Positions 13,250-25,886 of a stretch of DNA of 64,000 nt are shown here, piece by piece (the stretch's first letter is position 1; each line of letters begins with the position of its first letter). The notes below the pieces were generated by a model, which saw only the letters and a program-made list of their open reading frames with translations, had not been told where the DNA came from and searched no databases. Both the position numbers and the translations under genes were made by a program. The stretch lies in assembly GCA_038380795.1 (NCBI GenBank), contig CM076266.1:28222145-28286144 (forward strand). Direction: 5' to 3'. This stretch comes from Pyrocephalus nanus (taxonomy: Eukaryota; Chordata; Aves; Passeriformes; Tyrannidae).

Positions 13250-14200
13250 TCCAAGAAAGAGGACAAATTCTGCCCGGCGGCTACAGAAGCCGCATCAGGT
13301 GCAGGGCACTCCGAGGGAAGGACCGGGCAGGCTGAGGCTGGAAAAAAACCCAGCGCGCTCCCGTGCTCGGATACAGGAAGCGAAGGGCTTGAGAGAGGCT
13401 TGTGATAACACAGGTACCGCTGTGCTGGGGACGAGGGACGCCCGCTCACCGCCCCGGCCCCTCACGGCAGGGGCTGGGACCGGGGCTGCGCCGGGGCAGC
13501 ATCAGCCCCCAGGGACAGAGCGAGCGCTGCCTCCAGCCCTGCCCACACTCCCCACACCGCCCCGCCCGCCCACCCACCCGGCCCCGACCAGCGCCCGGGG
13601 CTGTGCAAGGAGGCGGGGGCCGCCGCCACCGCCGCCCCTTCACCTCCCCCGCCGCTGGGATTTACCTGGCCGGGGAGCCCGCGCTGCCCGGACCTGCCCC
13701 CACCAGCACTGCGCTTTCCCAGCGATCAGGGCGAAGGGGCGCCGAGCGGAGCCGTCGCCCCTCAGCCCCAGGCCGGCCGGGCGGGCGGCAGCCGCGACAC
13801 CGCTCCCGCTGCCTCAGAGCTCGGCGCTGGAGGCCGCCATCTTAGTTCGGGCAGCGACACCGCCCCCTCGGCGCAGCCGCCGTCGGGCCCGGGGCCGTCA
13901 CGGGACGCGGTCACCTGACGGGCTCTGCCTCTGCCTCCCTCTTCCCCTTCCCGCCGCCTCGCCCGCCCTCCTGCCTTCCTGCCTTCCCACCCTCGCCCCT
14001 GCCCCGCCTTGCCCTGCCCAGCCCTGCCCTGTTCTGCCGGGAACCGAGGCGGTTCCCTGCGCACGCGCTGAGGCGCCGGGTGCAAATTCCCCTCACGCCA
14101 CCATTGCCCTCGCCCGTCCCCTCAGAAGTGTGGCGGACCCTCGGTCTCGGGGCCGAGCATGTGCGGCGCCGAGCCGTGGAAGGCACGTCGAACAATCAAA
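13250..14200. promoter_or_regulatory. CpG island promoter of DNAJC13
   Basis: About 1 kb of very GC- and CpG-rich sequence in an otherwise AT-rich window. Visible elements are a perfect 11-base NRF1 core TGCGCACGCGC at 14058-14068, a YY1-type AAGATGGCGGC (minus strand) at 13832-13843, and GTCACCTGAC at 13910-13919, one base from the palindromic CLEAR/E-box GTCACGTGAC. There is also a pyrimidine-rich tract of CCTTCC and GCCCTGCC repeats at 13930-14040. No TATA box is evident, as usual for a housekeeping gene. I see no plus-strand gene starting here, although bidirectional transcription is common at such islands. Confidence 0.85.
13666..13860 (-). other. DNAJC13: DNAJC13 putative non-coding first exon (5'UTR)
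   Basis: Inside the CpG island a good minus-strand donor, CCAG|GTAAA, ends an exon at 13666. Splicing it to exon 2 at 6452 removes a 7.2-kb intron 1 and leaves a GC-rich leader. The 5' limit is not visible; an AAGATGGCGGC element at 13832-13843, typical of start-site-proximal YY1 motifs, suggests a transcription start near 13.85 kb. A short upstream reading frame (MAASSAEL, stop TGA) runs from the ATG at 13840-13838 to 13814. The exon call is inference from island position and splice signal. Confidence 0.6.
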
Positions 14201-16317
14201 AGCACGCCTTTTAATTACTATCCTTCTTATTTGTGCGGTTGTAAAAGCAGCGTTCAATGCCATGTTAACGTTGCCGAAGCTGAATCACTGGTTCATGTGG
14301 TTGCCTAACCATCCCCGAGAATTCTTACGGGACTCTTGGGCTCCCCGTCAACTTCCCCACACTCTGTACCACGTGTAAGATTTCCCCCAAATCTTGGAAA
14401 TCTATTGTCAGCACTGTAGCATCTCCTTAAAATTCCGAATTATTTGCGTTAATATTTTGAATATTTGAATATTTTGAAATACGACTAGCATTGGAAGATA
14501 TGATCTTACCTTTAAAAAAAGCCCTTCCTTTACAATAGTGTTATTAAAGTCTACAGATAAAGAGAGAAAGGAACAAATTGTAACTGGAACGAATTATCTT
14601 GGAGAAAAAAAGATCAAAATCACAGGCAGGTGGTTAATTGCTACTTTTTAATATCCTTTTCATCATCATATAAAATATCCTTCGTGTCTTATATTTTACG
14701 TAAGACATTTAAATACTAGTAAGTCATTCCTTTGATAACTCTAGTTCTCTGAATCTGGGACACCGTGCTACAATAATGCTAATGGAAAAATAACATTACT
14801 TTTGGGAAGCTGATAAATTGCTTTTGGTTACAAGTAAAAGGGGAAAAAAGATTTAATGTTTTATTAATATACTAGGAATTGCAGAAATCTAACTTCAGAG
14901 GGAGGTCGTATGACTCAGAAGAGTTTCTTTGGCTGAGTGCGTGGAAAAGTTTTAGGGCAGGCTTAGAGCAATTTATGGCTTTCTTGATTAGTTGGCTTAG
15001 AGTATTTTTTTGTTCATGGGGGTTATATCTTATGTTAGTAATTTTTGTAGTTTTAATATAGGTAGGTAAAGCACATCAAGTAAAGCAGCAGCTTGCTAGA
15101 TGTTTATTACTTGAGAACAAAGAATGACATTTGCATAACAGTGTAACAAAGTAGTTTTTAATAGATTTTAATCAGACAGCACAGATTATATTTCAGTATA
15201 TTTATTCAGCTCAAGCTAGTATTTCAGTAATTATGTGTTTTCCTCTATTTTTGGACATGCTTTTGTGTAAGTAGTGATGTTAGCTTTGTAATGCAAATGA
15301 CGGATAAAAGGAAAGGAGGACACACATTAAGATGGAGAAAATATGAGAGAAAGTGAAATAATAATTTTGAAACTATTATTCAGAAAGAAATAAAACAAGA
15401 AATGTGTGTTTAGCATTTCAGACAGGCAGTAATGGAAACTATATTGTACAACATGGTACAATATCTTTCAGAAATTAAAGTAGGCCAGGATTTCCTAACT
15501 GTTTAATTGTAAAGTGTGTGTGAAATTACACTATGTGCAGATGATGCAGACAACAGCATTCTAGTTTGCTTGTTGTTTTCTTGAGATATGATACTACTCT
15601 ATATTTTTAGAGATAGGGTCCCATTTTTTTGTTTAACTTAAGGTTTGTGGTAATCTGGAATACAAAAATTGTGTTTTCAATACCTTCTTCCAATATAAAA
15701 GTTTACGATTTTATTTTCAAAAGCTATTAAAAAAGTGAACAAAATCCTCACTCCATTAATGCCAATGGCAGATTTATTATTACCTGTATCTGACACAGGT
15801 AGAGTTTGGCCCTTAGCTTTCCCAGTCACTTACAGAGTCAGGAATCTTATAAGAGCAATTATCATTATTAACATAAGAGTAACTAAACACAGTTTTGATG
15901 CCTTCTTGAAAGATAAAATGTTAAATTGCTTCGATTCACTTTGGAGAAGCAAACCCATATTCATTTCTTCTAGATCTTTCATCTGAAGTACTGCAAATGT
16001 CAATCTGACCTTTTCTGTTCAAATCCTTTAATTTCCAAAAGAGTTCGGGCCATCTCTAAGCTAGAGAGCAAGGTCTCTTACCATCCTATTATTGAAATCT
16101 GGAAGGAAGGAAGGAAGAGTTCTGGTCCACTACTAAATAATTGATACTCCACCAGCTATTTTGGTGATCAGCACCTATTCTGACAGACTGGGGTTTAGGA
16201 TGGCTGAATTCTTCAAGAATACTACAGTGCAGATACAGGAGAGGGCCAGTGCTAGGATTCTCTCAGCAACAGTAAATACAATCATTGTAAATACAACCTA
16301 TAATAGCAGAGATCAAA

Positions 16318-16378
16318 ATATTTTTAAATATTTTAAATATATATTTAAATATTTTTTTAAAATAATAAATATTTTATT
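16318..16378. repeat. AT-rich palindromic tract
   Basis: A run made almost only of A and T, with repeated AAATATTT / TTTAAATAT words that could fold back. It has no coding content. Confidence 0.8.
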
Positions 16379-19300
16379 GTGGTTTCTAGCAATAACAAAG
16401 AACAAGTTTCTACCTAGCCTGCAAGCAGCAAGCAAAGGACAAATTAACTTCCGTTCCTAATACTGTCTTGAATGATGGGACAGAATTTTGTGTCATCTGT
16501 TTGGAGAAAGGAGAGATTCTTCCACCCTTCCTTGTCTTACAAGAAAATAAATTCCTACTAGAACTGGGAATAGTACATACCAGGAATAGGTCACAATATA
16601 TTTGGAGGGTGCAGGACCATCCACTCTTAGACTGAGTACTGTTTTTCTGCCATGAAGTAAAGAGGATCTATCTGTCCAGCCTTCTTACAGACTGTATCTA
16701 AGCGGTACACCACAGCTTAGTATAAATTTAGGATCATTAAGAGGAAATATACTTACTAATTGTAATTTTTAGATGACCAAATAACAGTAACAATATCCTG
16801 TGATGACTATTTATAGGACTTGACTGAGAGAGGACAACGGAAAGATTTTGAAAGGGACAAGGGAGAGGGAAATGTACAGGTCCCACCTGAAACTACTTAA
16901 ATACCATGCCTCTTTCCTTAATCTTGTCACTTTTACTCCTAATTTGTTGCAGATACCAAAATGTAGGTTACACAGAGGATCTTTGGGAAAATCAGACCCA
17001 CATTACTGCCTCAGTCTTCTACTCTTTGTTATCCCAAAGATGCATTAAGACTATGCTGACAATTTACCAGCAGTTCAAAGCTCACATCGAATTTGTATGT
17101 AAATTGACATTTTTTTTCTACAAGTACGTGCAGATAGTAATGATAATTTATCTTCTCTTTGCCATTAATTAAAAGGGAACTTCTGGATGCTCCCTTTTAA
17201 TAATTCTAAATTTCCTGATAGACTCGTCAAATGATAACTTGTTTGTTATCTCAGCTAATAGCTTGATAATACCTGTAGCCTAAGCTAATTAGCTTCATCA
17301 TAAATTTTGTTGAATTACTTATAAGCACCCTCAATAAAGTGATTCATGCCAATCTGTATTTATATTTATAGCATTCCCTTTGGCTACAATAACTCCTATT
17401 TGGAGAATCCTTTATTTTTAGCATCAAAATGAGCAGTAAATATTCCCATAACAACTTTTGATCTCTTTGTCCACCTATAGCCCTGCGTAACCTGGTCTTT
17501 TTGGTGTGTCTTTGAAAGATAACCTACAGATTATCTTTTAACTCTTTTGCCTTCCAATAGATAGGTTCCAATATTAGTTGCAATGCAGTCTTAGTAGTTT
17601 CTGTGGGTGCATCTGGTGTAAGAAAAGTAAATATAACAGATTTACTTAATAACTCAGATGTCATTCATAGTAAAATGAGTCGTTTCATGGAACTAAATAA
17701 CAAGTCACAATGAGGTAACAGCTACTAAGAGAATGACAATATTTTTTAAAAGTGTGGTTATTTTTTTTCAAAGGAAAAAGTAAAGGAGAAATGTGTTATT
17801 TATTGCATGTGAAAGAAAACAGCTGAGAGAGAGAGGTGATGATAGTCAGCTTCGACAGGCTAGACCTGAGAACTGGGGAGACAGGAAGAGCTGTGAGGCT
17901 GTGATTTTGGAAAATTTTACTATTAACAGAACAAGTGCCTATATAGGGAGAAGAGGACTTCTTCTGCAGAAGATTGGTACAGACAACTCACAGAAGAGGG
18001 AAAGCAAAAGGAGAAGAGTAAGGAAATACCTTGAAATACCTAGATCTGGCATAGGGAAACACTCTTAATAATACAGGTAGCTGAGAAGGACTGGGAATGT
18101 CTAGAGAAGGAGATGGTAGACTGAGCTGAGGAATAGAAGCTGATAGGATGCTAGGAAGAATCAAATGTAGAAGCCAGGAGCAGGAGAAAGGGTTTAACAG
18201 AGCAACAGGCTGAAAAAGACAGGACAAAAGAGGCAGCACACAAATAGTCAGCTAAACTAGAAACCAGGATAACTCAGGCTGAGAAAACTAATGCTAACAG
18301 GTATTTAATATCCCTCTAGTGGATGCCAACTTAATTCTGTTTTTAGTTACTGTTAATATTCTTGTCAGAGATCTGTGTTGCAGATCTAGATGTGGTATAT
18401 GATGTAATCCCACATCATAATTATGTAGAGTCTTAAACCCGGAGAATTATACATTTACACACATAAACAACTATGCAATATTATCATTGTAAACCCAAAA
18501 TTATTTAAGAGTTAAAAAATTCCAGAAGATTAGGATTGCCTTTGCAAATAGTTGCATGCCTATGTGCTATATTTTTCCATGGGAACTTTGCCTTATTTAC
18601 TCCACAAGATGAAAGGACTCATTGAATACACATGCATGCTAGACTGTCTTCTGTTCACATTGCTCAGTTTGCTGGCCCAAGATTTATTTAGTGTGTACTA
18701 TACCAACTCTATTATTCAAGCTTCAGATTTACTAATTTTCATATTGACATTTCTATGACATTTTTCAGTACATGGAGTGCTTCAGGAGCATGAATTAATT
18801 TATTTTCACAGCATCCTTCTGCTTCTAATATCTGAGTAGTTGAAAGTACAGTAACGTTTCTTTTTTCTGTATAGTCTTGTGTATAATGTCCAAATATCCC
18901 AGCACAACCCTTAAAAGTTATTCATTTTTTTTCAAAAACACACTTCTCCTCTAAAAAGAAAAAAAAAAGGCAGCGAAATTGATCTCTCCCTGTCTTTTTT
19001 ATGGACAGGAGAACCAAAACAGATAACAATGTACCTTGCAGGCTTCTTCAACTTTTTGATCTACGTGACAGTGTGTCATGTCATGTTTTACATGTCTTAT
19101 GTATTTGAGAGCATGCTCCAATCTTGTGAAATTCCCATACTTAAGACATGGAATTGTCAGCTTTGTCAATTTATTTGTTAAAGGTTGATTCTTATTGAAA
19201 GGGCCAAGTTAAATTCAAATGCTAGCTGAGGACCAGGAATGCAACTAATGTGAGAAACTGGGGATTGACAGAGTGGCCAAGAATTATGTTCAGTAAGAAA

Positions 19301-22300
19301 AAAGAAAAAAAAAAAAAGAAAAAGAAAAGTGATTCTGAACACTAAAATGTTTCAGGAGCAGCGTGAATTAGTGGGACAGCAGAGAAATTCCATCATAAGA
19401 ATTTTTTGGTAGAACTACTCAGAATCACAGTGTTACTCCTTGAGTGTATCTACAGCTGCAGTGCCTTCCAGGTATTAAAGTTTTTTCATCTAAATCAAAA
19501 GGACCTCTGAAAACCAAACAACAGGTTCTCTGTTTATGCAATACAGTTTTCATCAGCTAAAGTTATGAAGAAGTGACTTATATATTCTTGACTCTCCACT
19601 GCATCCTGTACAGCTTGTAGGGGAAAAGTAAGTATTAATTCTCTGATTCCCTAGCTTGGGGACAAATCCCAGAATTAGAAATGAGTGAGATTACAATGCC
19701 CAACAGAAATAATTGTGGACAAAGCAACAAAGGAATTCTTTACCTTGCCCACAGTGCCTCAGAGAATCAGAAAAGTCTTACTATTTTCAGAGAGTAAGAA
19801 TATTCTCGAGAATATCCAGTCTTTCTTCCATCAAAAATTGTTCATGAAGCACAGAGAAGAACAGAGGAGATTATAATGACATAACTTGTAGGCCAAGCCT
19901 TTGAAATTATAGCCTTGTGAGAAAGAATGTGAACTGGGATTTTTTAATTTTTCTTTTTTTTTTTTTTTTTTCCTTTTTTAAACCTTCCCATAGTCCAGTG
20001 GTATGCCCTTTACCATTTAGAATGACTCTGGTAGCTGAGAAATGCAGACTAACCGTTCATGAATGATACATCCGCAAGGTGGTTTTGTGAAAACAAAAGA
20101 ACATTTTGTGGCCTAATAACATTCCGCAACTCTAATTCTTCTGTAAATAGATCACTACTAATAACAGCAGCAGCAATGAAAAGGCTTCTGGCTGAAAGAT
20201 CCAAGTTTCATAATATGTGGAAGTTGTATTGTTTTTATAACAATTTAATCTCAAGAATTATCTGTGCACTGGTGAGAGACCCCCAGCAACAACAATAGCC
20301 TAATTCCCTATATGCAGGACCCACAAGCAGAGCACGTTTTCATGATGGATTAAAAAAAAAATGTATTTTGTTTTCATAAAAGTTCAATCCAACAACATAA
20401 TTTAATAATAAAACAAATAGTGTAATTATCTGTTTACTGGCAGTCAGGAAGTCCACATTAGTTCAAAAGCTGTTTTGCTGAGCTGTGTTCAACTTCTCTA
20501 AGCTTTCAGTTGTTTCATTATGAGATTTCACCAGACACCCCTGGCTCCAGCACCATGGCAGAAAAAATGGGAAGCCCAACACCTGCTGCTCTGCACATTT
20601 TGCATGCTGCTGCTTAATATCTACCTCTGGTCTTCGCAGAAACTGTTTACAACTATTTCAAAGGTTGGTATAGCCTTGTGTATATGTGGTTTGTAGTATA
20701 CACATCTTACTGTACACAACGTGAGCTGCTCTTTCCCTACCGCTGTCCCTTTTTGCCATGGAAAACTGAAAATTAACTGTAGTGATTTTGCTTTCACCTC
20801 ACTTCAGTCAGAATGCCTAAAAATCATCAACAATGGTATTTTAGATGATATTCCTATATGTAGCTTTATGTCTTGGTATAACTACCCACTGCGAGGAATG
20901 GCACACAAAGCCCTGGTTTGTCCCTGCATGGCAGAACTGGCATGTCACACACTGACGACAGAAGGTGCAACTGATTTAATTGGTGTTTAAACCTGAAACC
21001 CCTGACAGAGACAGAAAAAGCCTTGATCTTGGGAGCTGTGCCTCCTCCTCCATGCAGACAGATCTCAGGTCTGAAAGGTCATGGACAATTACCCTACCCA
21101 GTCCTTGACTCTGTATCTCCAAATAACAACTAACATAATGAAGGCTCTCCTTTTCCCTCTGACAACTTTCAGGACTTGATTTCAGTGAAATACTAGAGTC
21201 CCTGACAATCATTGTGTCATGTTTGTTTGTGATTTCAGCATAATGCTGCATCACTCTTCTAAATAAATATTCAGTGTAATGTCAAATATCTACAAATAAG
21301 TAATTCTGATATTAAAACATTAAAGCTCCCTGCCATCTCAGACTGTTGGATGGACCAGAACCTGTAGGCCAAGGCAGGCAGTCACCAAGTCTTCTTGGTA
21401 CTATGAGGCCAACAAGTCACTGACCTCCTTGTTCCTGTAGCACCAAGGAGACCTGGAGCAAGCAGGATCCAGACAAATAGAGGTGAGTGGCTGCTGACAT
21501 TTGGGTAGTGCACTGAGGCAGCTTTTTGCTGAACCATGGACCTGATCATTCATCTTGGCAGGAAAAAGAAGCAGATTAGGCCATTGTCTTTGGCACATGA
21601 ATCATTGTTGCTGCACATGCAAATAATGACATGGTGAAGCCCGTGGAGAAAAATAAAAGGGATTGAACCCATGTAGATGGGCTCACTGGTATTCCCTATA
21701 GGCATATTCTCACCCTTATTTTTCGCAGGCAAGAGGTTTGGTCATTTGTGTGAGAAATTTATTAAATTCTCTATGCAACACCAGTGATCACTGGTGCTGG
21801 TCTGAAAGAGGGTGGGGCACATTACTAGGCAACACACCCTCTCCTTGGAAGAAGGCTTTGAAGAAGGAGCACGGGTGCTTATAAAGTTTGGGTGATGAGT
21901 TATTTACAGTGATAATAAGATTACATCCATGTTAACTATAGAAGGAGAGTGTGGCATTATACTGTAATAGTGCTAAACTGCATTGCAAACATGGGACATA
22001 GAGAAGCTAATAGTCTGCCTTTCCCTTGTTATTGAATGACATCTACAGTGTAAGAATGCTGGACACAGTGAGTCATAAAAAGAGCATCGGTCAGCATGAT
22101 TTTCCGGCTCTTTCCTGTTTCCTGTAATAAGCAGAAGCACTGATTTGGAAATTTCTGTTTTCTTTTTGAGTTGGTAGATATTTTTTCTTAGGTCTTTACA
22201 GTTTCACCTTCATTTTCCTCATGCTATTGCTGGTTTCGATTTTCTCATTATGACGGAATCAGGGGTTCCATTACCTATTTCTCAGTATTGCAGAAATACT

Positions 22301-25300
22301 GGTATTTCAGCTTCCAGTGATAAAAGAGTATTTCATCTTTAATATCCAGATCACTGGGTCATTTGGCTGAATTAATGGAAAACAGAAGTAGATGAATCTG
22401 AGCAAGCACGAGAACCAAGCCAGAAATACATGCAGCAAGTTAACACCCCTTCTAACATCCATTTCAGGCAGTATATTATCCATATTATCTTCCCACACTT
22501 CTTGCTTTGCTTTGACACAGATCGTGACCATCAAATGGTATATGAGGCATATGCTGTTGTTTTTAAGCATAAGCATATGGATACTTATGTAATCATATTT
22601 AGTGCTAGTTTGTTTTTTGGCCAAATTTCCCTGAACTTCTGCTGTCCCATTTTTAGTGTATGGCAGAGAGGCATGTAAGAAAAGAAACTTGAATATATCC
22701 TTATTTACACCTCTTAATTTATGGAAAATAAGAAGTTATTTTGTATTATGCTTATAAAACAGTTTGGATTATATTAAATAATCAGATGTTTGAGAAATTA
22801 TTTAACAGTGAACTGAAATCAGATAGTGTGCTTATTTAATTAGTGGATTAGCTAATAAGTGCTATCCTCTTGAGAGGAGGGTAGACTAAATTTAAAAATG
22901 CTTGAACTGTCCCTCAACTGAGGTGATGTTATAGCAGCAGTGAAAAGGACTATGTATGTTCTCTATCCTAAAAGCTCAGAATTCTTTTGTTTCTGCTTTT
23001 AGTTCAAATTCCATTTTGAAAAGAGGAATATCTCCCATTATTAGAGTGTCAAGAATAAAATTCATGAACATATAAACCAGTTTCATAATTGTTCAAGCTT
23101 TTTACTGATACTTTTCTCCCACAATCTGCAAAAACAAGTGATTTGTTAGCAAAAAAGGCACTGAGCCTTTTTTGAACTGAACATGTTCAAACTGAATCTT
23201 TTATGAAGAGGTAATTATTTGCATAACACCAGATATGCCGATTAATTACTTCAATGTGCATCTTATGATCTGAAGTGACCTGACCCCTACAAGAAAATGT
23301 TTCTATGCAGAAATAAAATTGAAGTCAATAAGGTATACAACATATTTTATATAGAAATAGCCTAAAACTTAATTGTTAGTTCATTATATCTGAATAAACT
23401 AAGCATTTTGGTAGCCCTTGAGAGAAAATGAAGTATTTTATTTATTTATCTTCTGTTCTTTTCTTGTGTAAAAGTGGCTAGCAATTATGTCTTTGAATAA
23501 AACTTGGTTTTCTCTCTGACCAGTGCTTAGAGATCTGGTGCACTCAGTTTTTTAGGAACACTAATACAGCTTTTGACAGAAGCAGAAAGTGATGACTCAG
23601 CACATGGCAGATAAAAGACAAACTGTTCAGTTTGGCCCTAAATTTATTTTAGTTCAACCAGTAAACAGGGGCACAGCATGGACTTTGCTGATTAAAAGCA
23701 AAACTAAAAAAAAAACCCTGAGGCTGTGTTTGACAATGTTCCAAATTGTAACAAGCTCATCACATAGAATTCTATTTCCTTTTATTTTTGGGTCCTGATA
23801 TAGCTACTGGCTTCAAGTATTCTTATGCAGAATATTACTCTTTCATTGTGGGTTGGTTTTGGGTTATTTTCCCCTAGGAGGATTTATTTCTTCTTCTTAA
23901 GGTCCTGGAGAGACTTAATAGCCCTGCCCAAAATTTGAGATGTTCGCAGCTTACCATGTTGTTCCTTGTTTCACTGCTCATGTCCTTACTATCTAGGCAA
24001 ACCTACCTCTGCAAGCCTTTGCTTATGCAAGTGCTCTTGTTGTGAATATTCAGAGTCAATGGAACTCTGCATGTGTGATGAGTAATCACACAGGTGAGGA
24101 TTTCCAGGAAGTGACCGCAAGTGTGTTACATATCTTCACATTCCCTTCACTATTTTTTATCTCGTATGTACTTTCTTGTCTGTTCTTCATGTGTTGAGTG
24201 TACTTCAAGCAGCATTGCTCTGTATGTTGCTCTGTAGAAGGCAACACAAAGTCAGTAATCAGTTTCTGATCATTAACTTCAGCTACCTCAAGAAGTGCCT
24301 TTTTTAGTGTGATAACTACTATTAAAAGCAGTATAAATTTATTGCAACAATAAACCGGCTTTCATTATATCATCATTTTCAGTAGTTACACTAGTACAAG
24401 ATTTCGAAGGAGAACTTGGAGGTGGGAATTTCCTTGCCATGAGTCATTTCTCAAGTTGCTACAGTCATATCCATTAATAGCTTGGGGGTTTAGAATTTTT
24501 ATGTTCTAGATTTTCCCAAAATTAGAAAACTACAAAGTTTCAAGCTTGCTAGGCCTGAAACAGCTGTTTCTAGAACAAGTGTGTCCTTCATTGATTGATG
24601 ATAGAAAGCTTTTATCTGTGTGTGGCAACAGCATCTGACTTCAGATGACAAAACGTTGAAAAATCCCCAGCTGAAATTCCTGCAGCCAGACTGAGTGGCC
24701 AGATATGATGGGTTAGATCAGTCATTGTAATCACCAAGAAATGAGAAAAAGCTGGTGGAGAGTCTGGTCAGCATGGAAATTTAATATAGCACAGCTAAGC
24801 TTGGAATCAACAGCTACACTGATTAAAGATGTTTTCCCTCTGTTCTTCCATTTATGGGTTCTGTTGTACTAGCTGACTACAGGAGTTAAGCACAGATTAA
24901 AATGAACACAGGCTAACAGAAGGTCAGAAAAACATAATCATCCTCTGAAGTTTTGCCATTGAATATGACTGAAGTTCTTGTCTGTGAAAAAAAATCACTG
25001 GTATTAAGCACCCTAGTGTAGTGAAGTTTGCTATTTTCTGAGTCAGCAAGATCTCTTCATTTGACACTAACTTATCTATCAACTTCCTGCACAAATTATC
25101 TAGAAAAAAAATTTAAATAATATCTTTTCTACTCCTTTTAAAAAGAAATTAGTTCTGGAAGGGCAGAACTGGCCTTTTAACATCCAAGATGAATTTGGCT
25201 TCAGATTCGGAAGCATCGAAGTGGGCTAGATCCCATTTAAAACAAGCTTTTTTGTGATTTAGGTGGGAAGATGCAAACACAGATCTCGTCTAGGCAGTAG

Positions 25301-25833
25301 GTGGCAGACTGCTCCCAGTAATCCGCAGGAAGTTGCGACTCAGCCTTTCTTAATGCCCACGGGGCTGTAGCTTCAGGTGATGCTAAGTGAGATTTAAAGG
25401 TGGAGAGATTCCTAGGGTTCAAGCAGTCCACCTGCCTTCACAGAGCATGCCAGGGATTCTCCGGTCAGCGCTTGCCAGAACAGGGGATGTTGCTTCTACA
25501 CGTGCTGTTTATCAGTTCCTAAAGTAACTGTGGCAGTTTACCCTGCCCTGCAGCAGCTGGGTGACCTTGGTCTTGTTGTGGAGGATTTGCCACTGTTGAT
25601 ACTGAGCCGGCTTTGACATCTCCACAGAACATTATGCCTGTAGGTTTGTCACTACTCAGAAATCCCACTTAACTCCAGATACCTCAAGAAGTTTTTTAAC
25701 CAAAATAGAGTTTAGTACATGGAATTTTATGTCTGAGGATGTCTATAGATACACCAAGGCCTCCAGTGATCTCTGCATACACAAAATAGCTTCTCTATAG
25801 TACCCAAGAAGCTATCCAGTCTTTTCACAAAGC

Positions 25834-25886
25834 CTTTTTTTGTTTGTTTTGTTTTGTTTTGTTTTGTTTTTGTTTGTTTGTTTTGG
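25834..25886. repeat. (TTTTG)n / (TTTG)n simple repeat
   Basis: A tandem pentamer and tetramer array of T-runs separated by single G, in intergenic DNA. Confidence 0.9.

Larger units (their letters stand above)
6453..13665 (-). other. DNAJC13 intron 1: non-coding, repeat-bearing
   Basis: About 7.2 kb between the proposed first exon and exon 2. It contains the CA microsatellite, two CR1 pieces and the 45-bp tandem repeat listed separately. Two short similar segments, near 10745-10800 and 12025-12080, share TTCCTGGAAAG and CACACAGGGACAGA-type words. I see no additional exon. Confidence 0.6.

Noticed and set aside
13113..14378. 421-codon plus-strand open frame across the CpG island
   Set aside because: The composition is Pro/Ala/Arg-rich, as expected where stop codons are rare in GC-rich DNA. 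It has no recognisable domain and overlaps the DNAJC13 promoter and first exon antisense.
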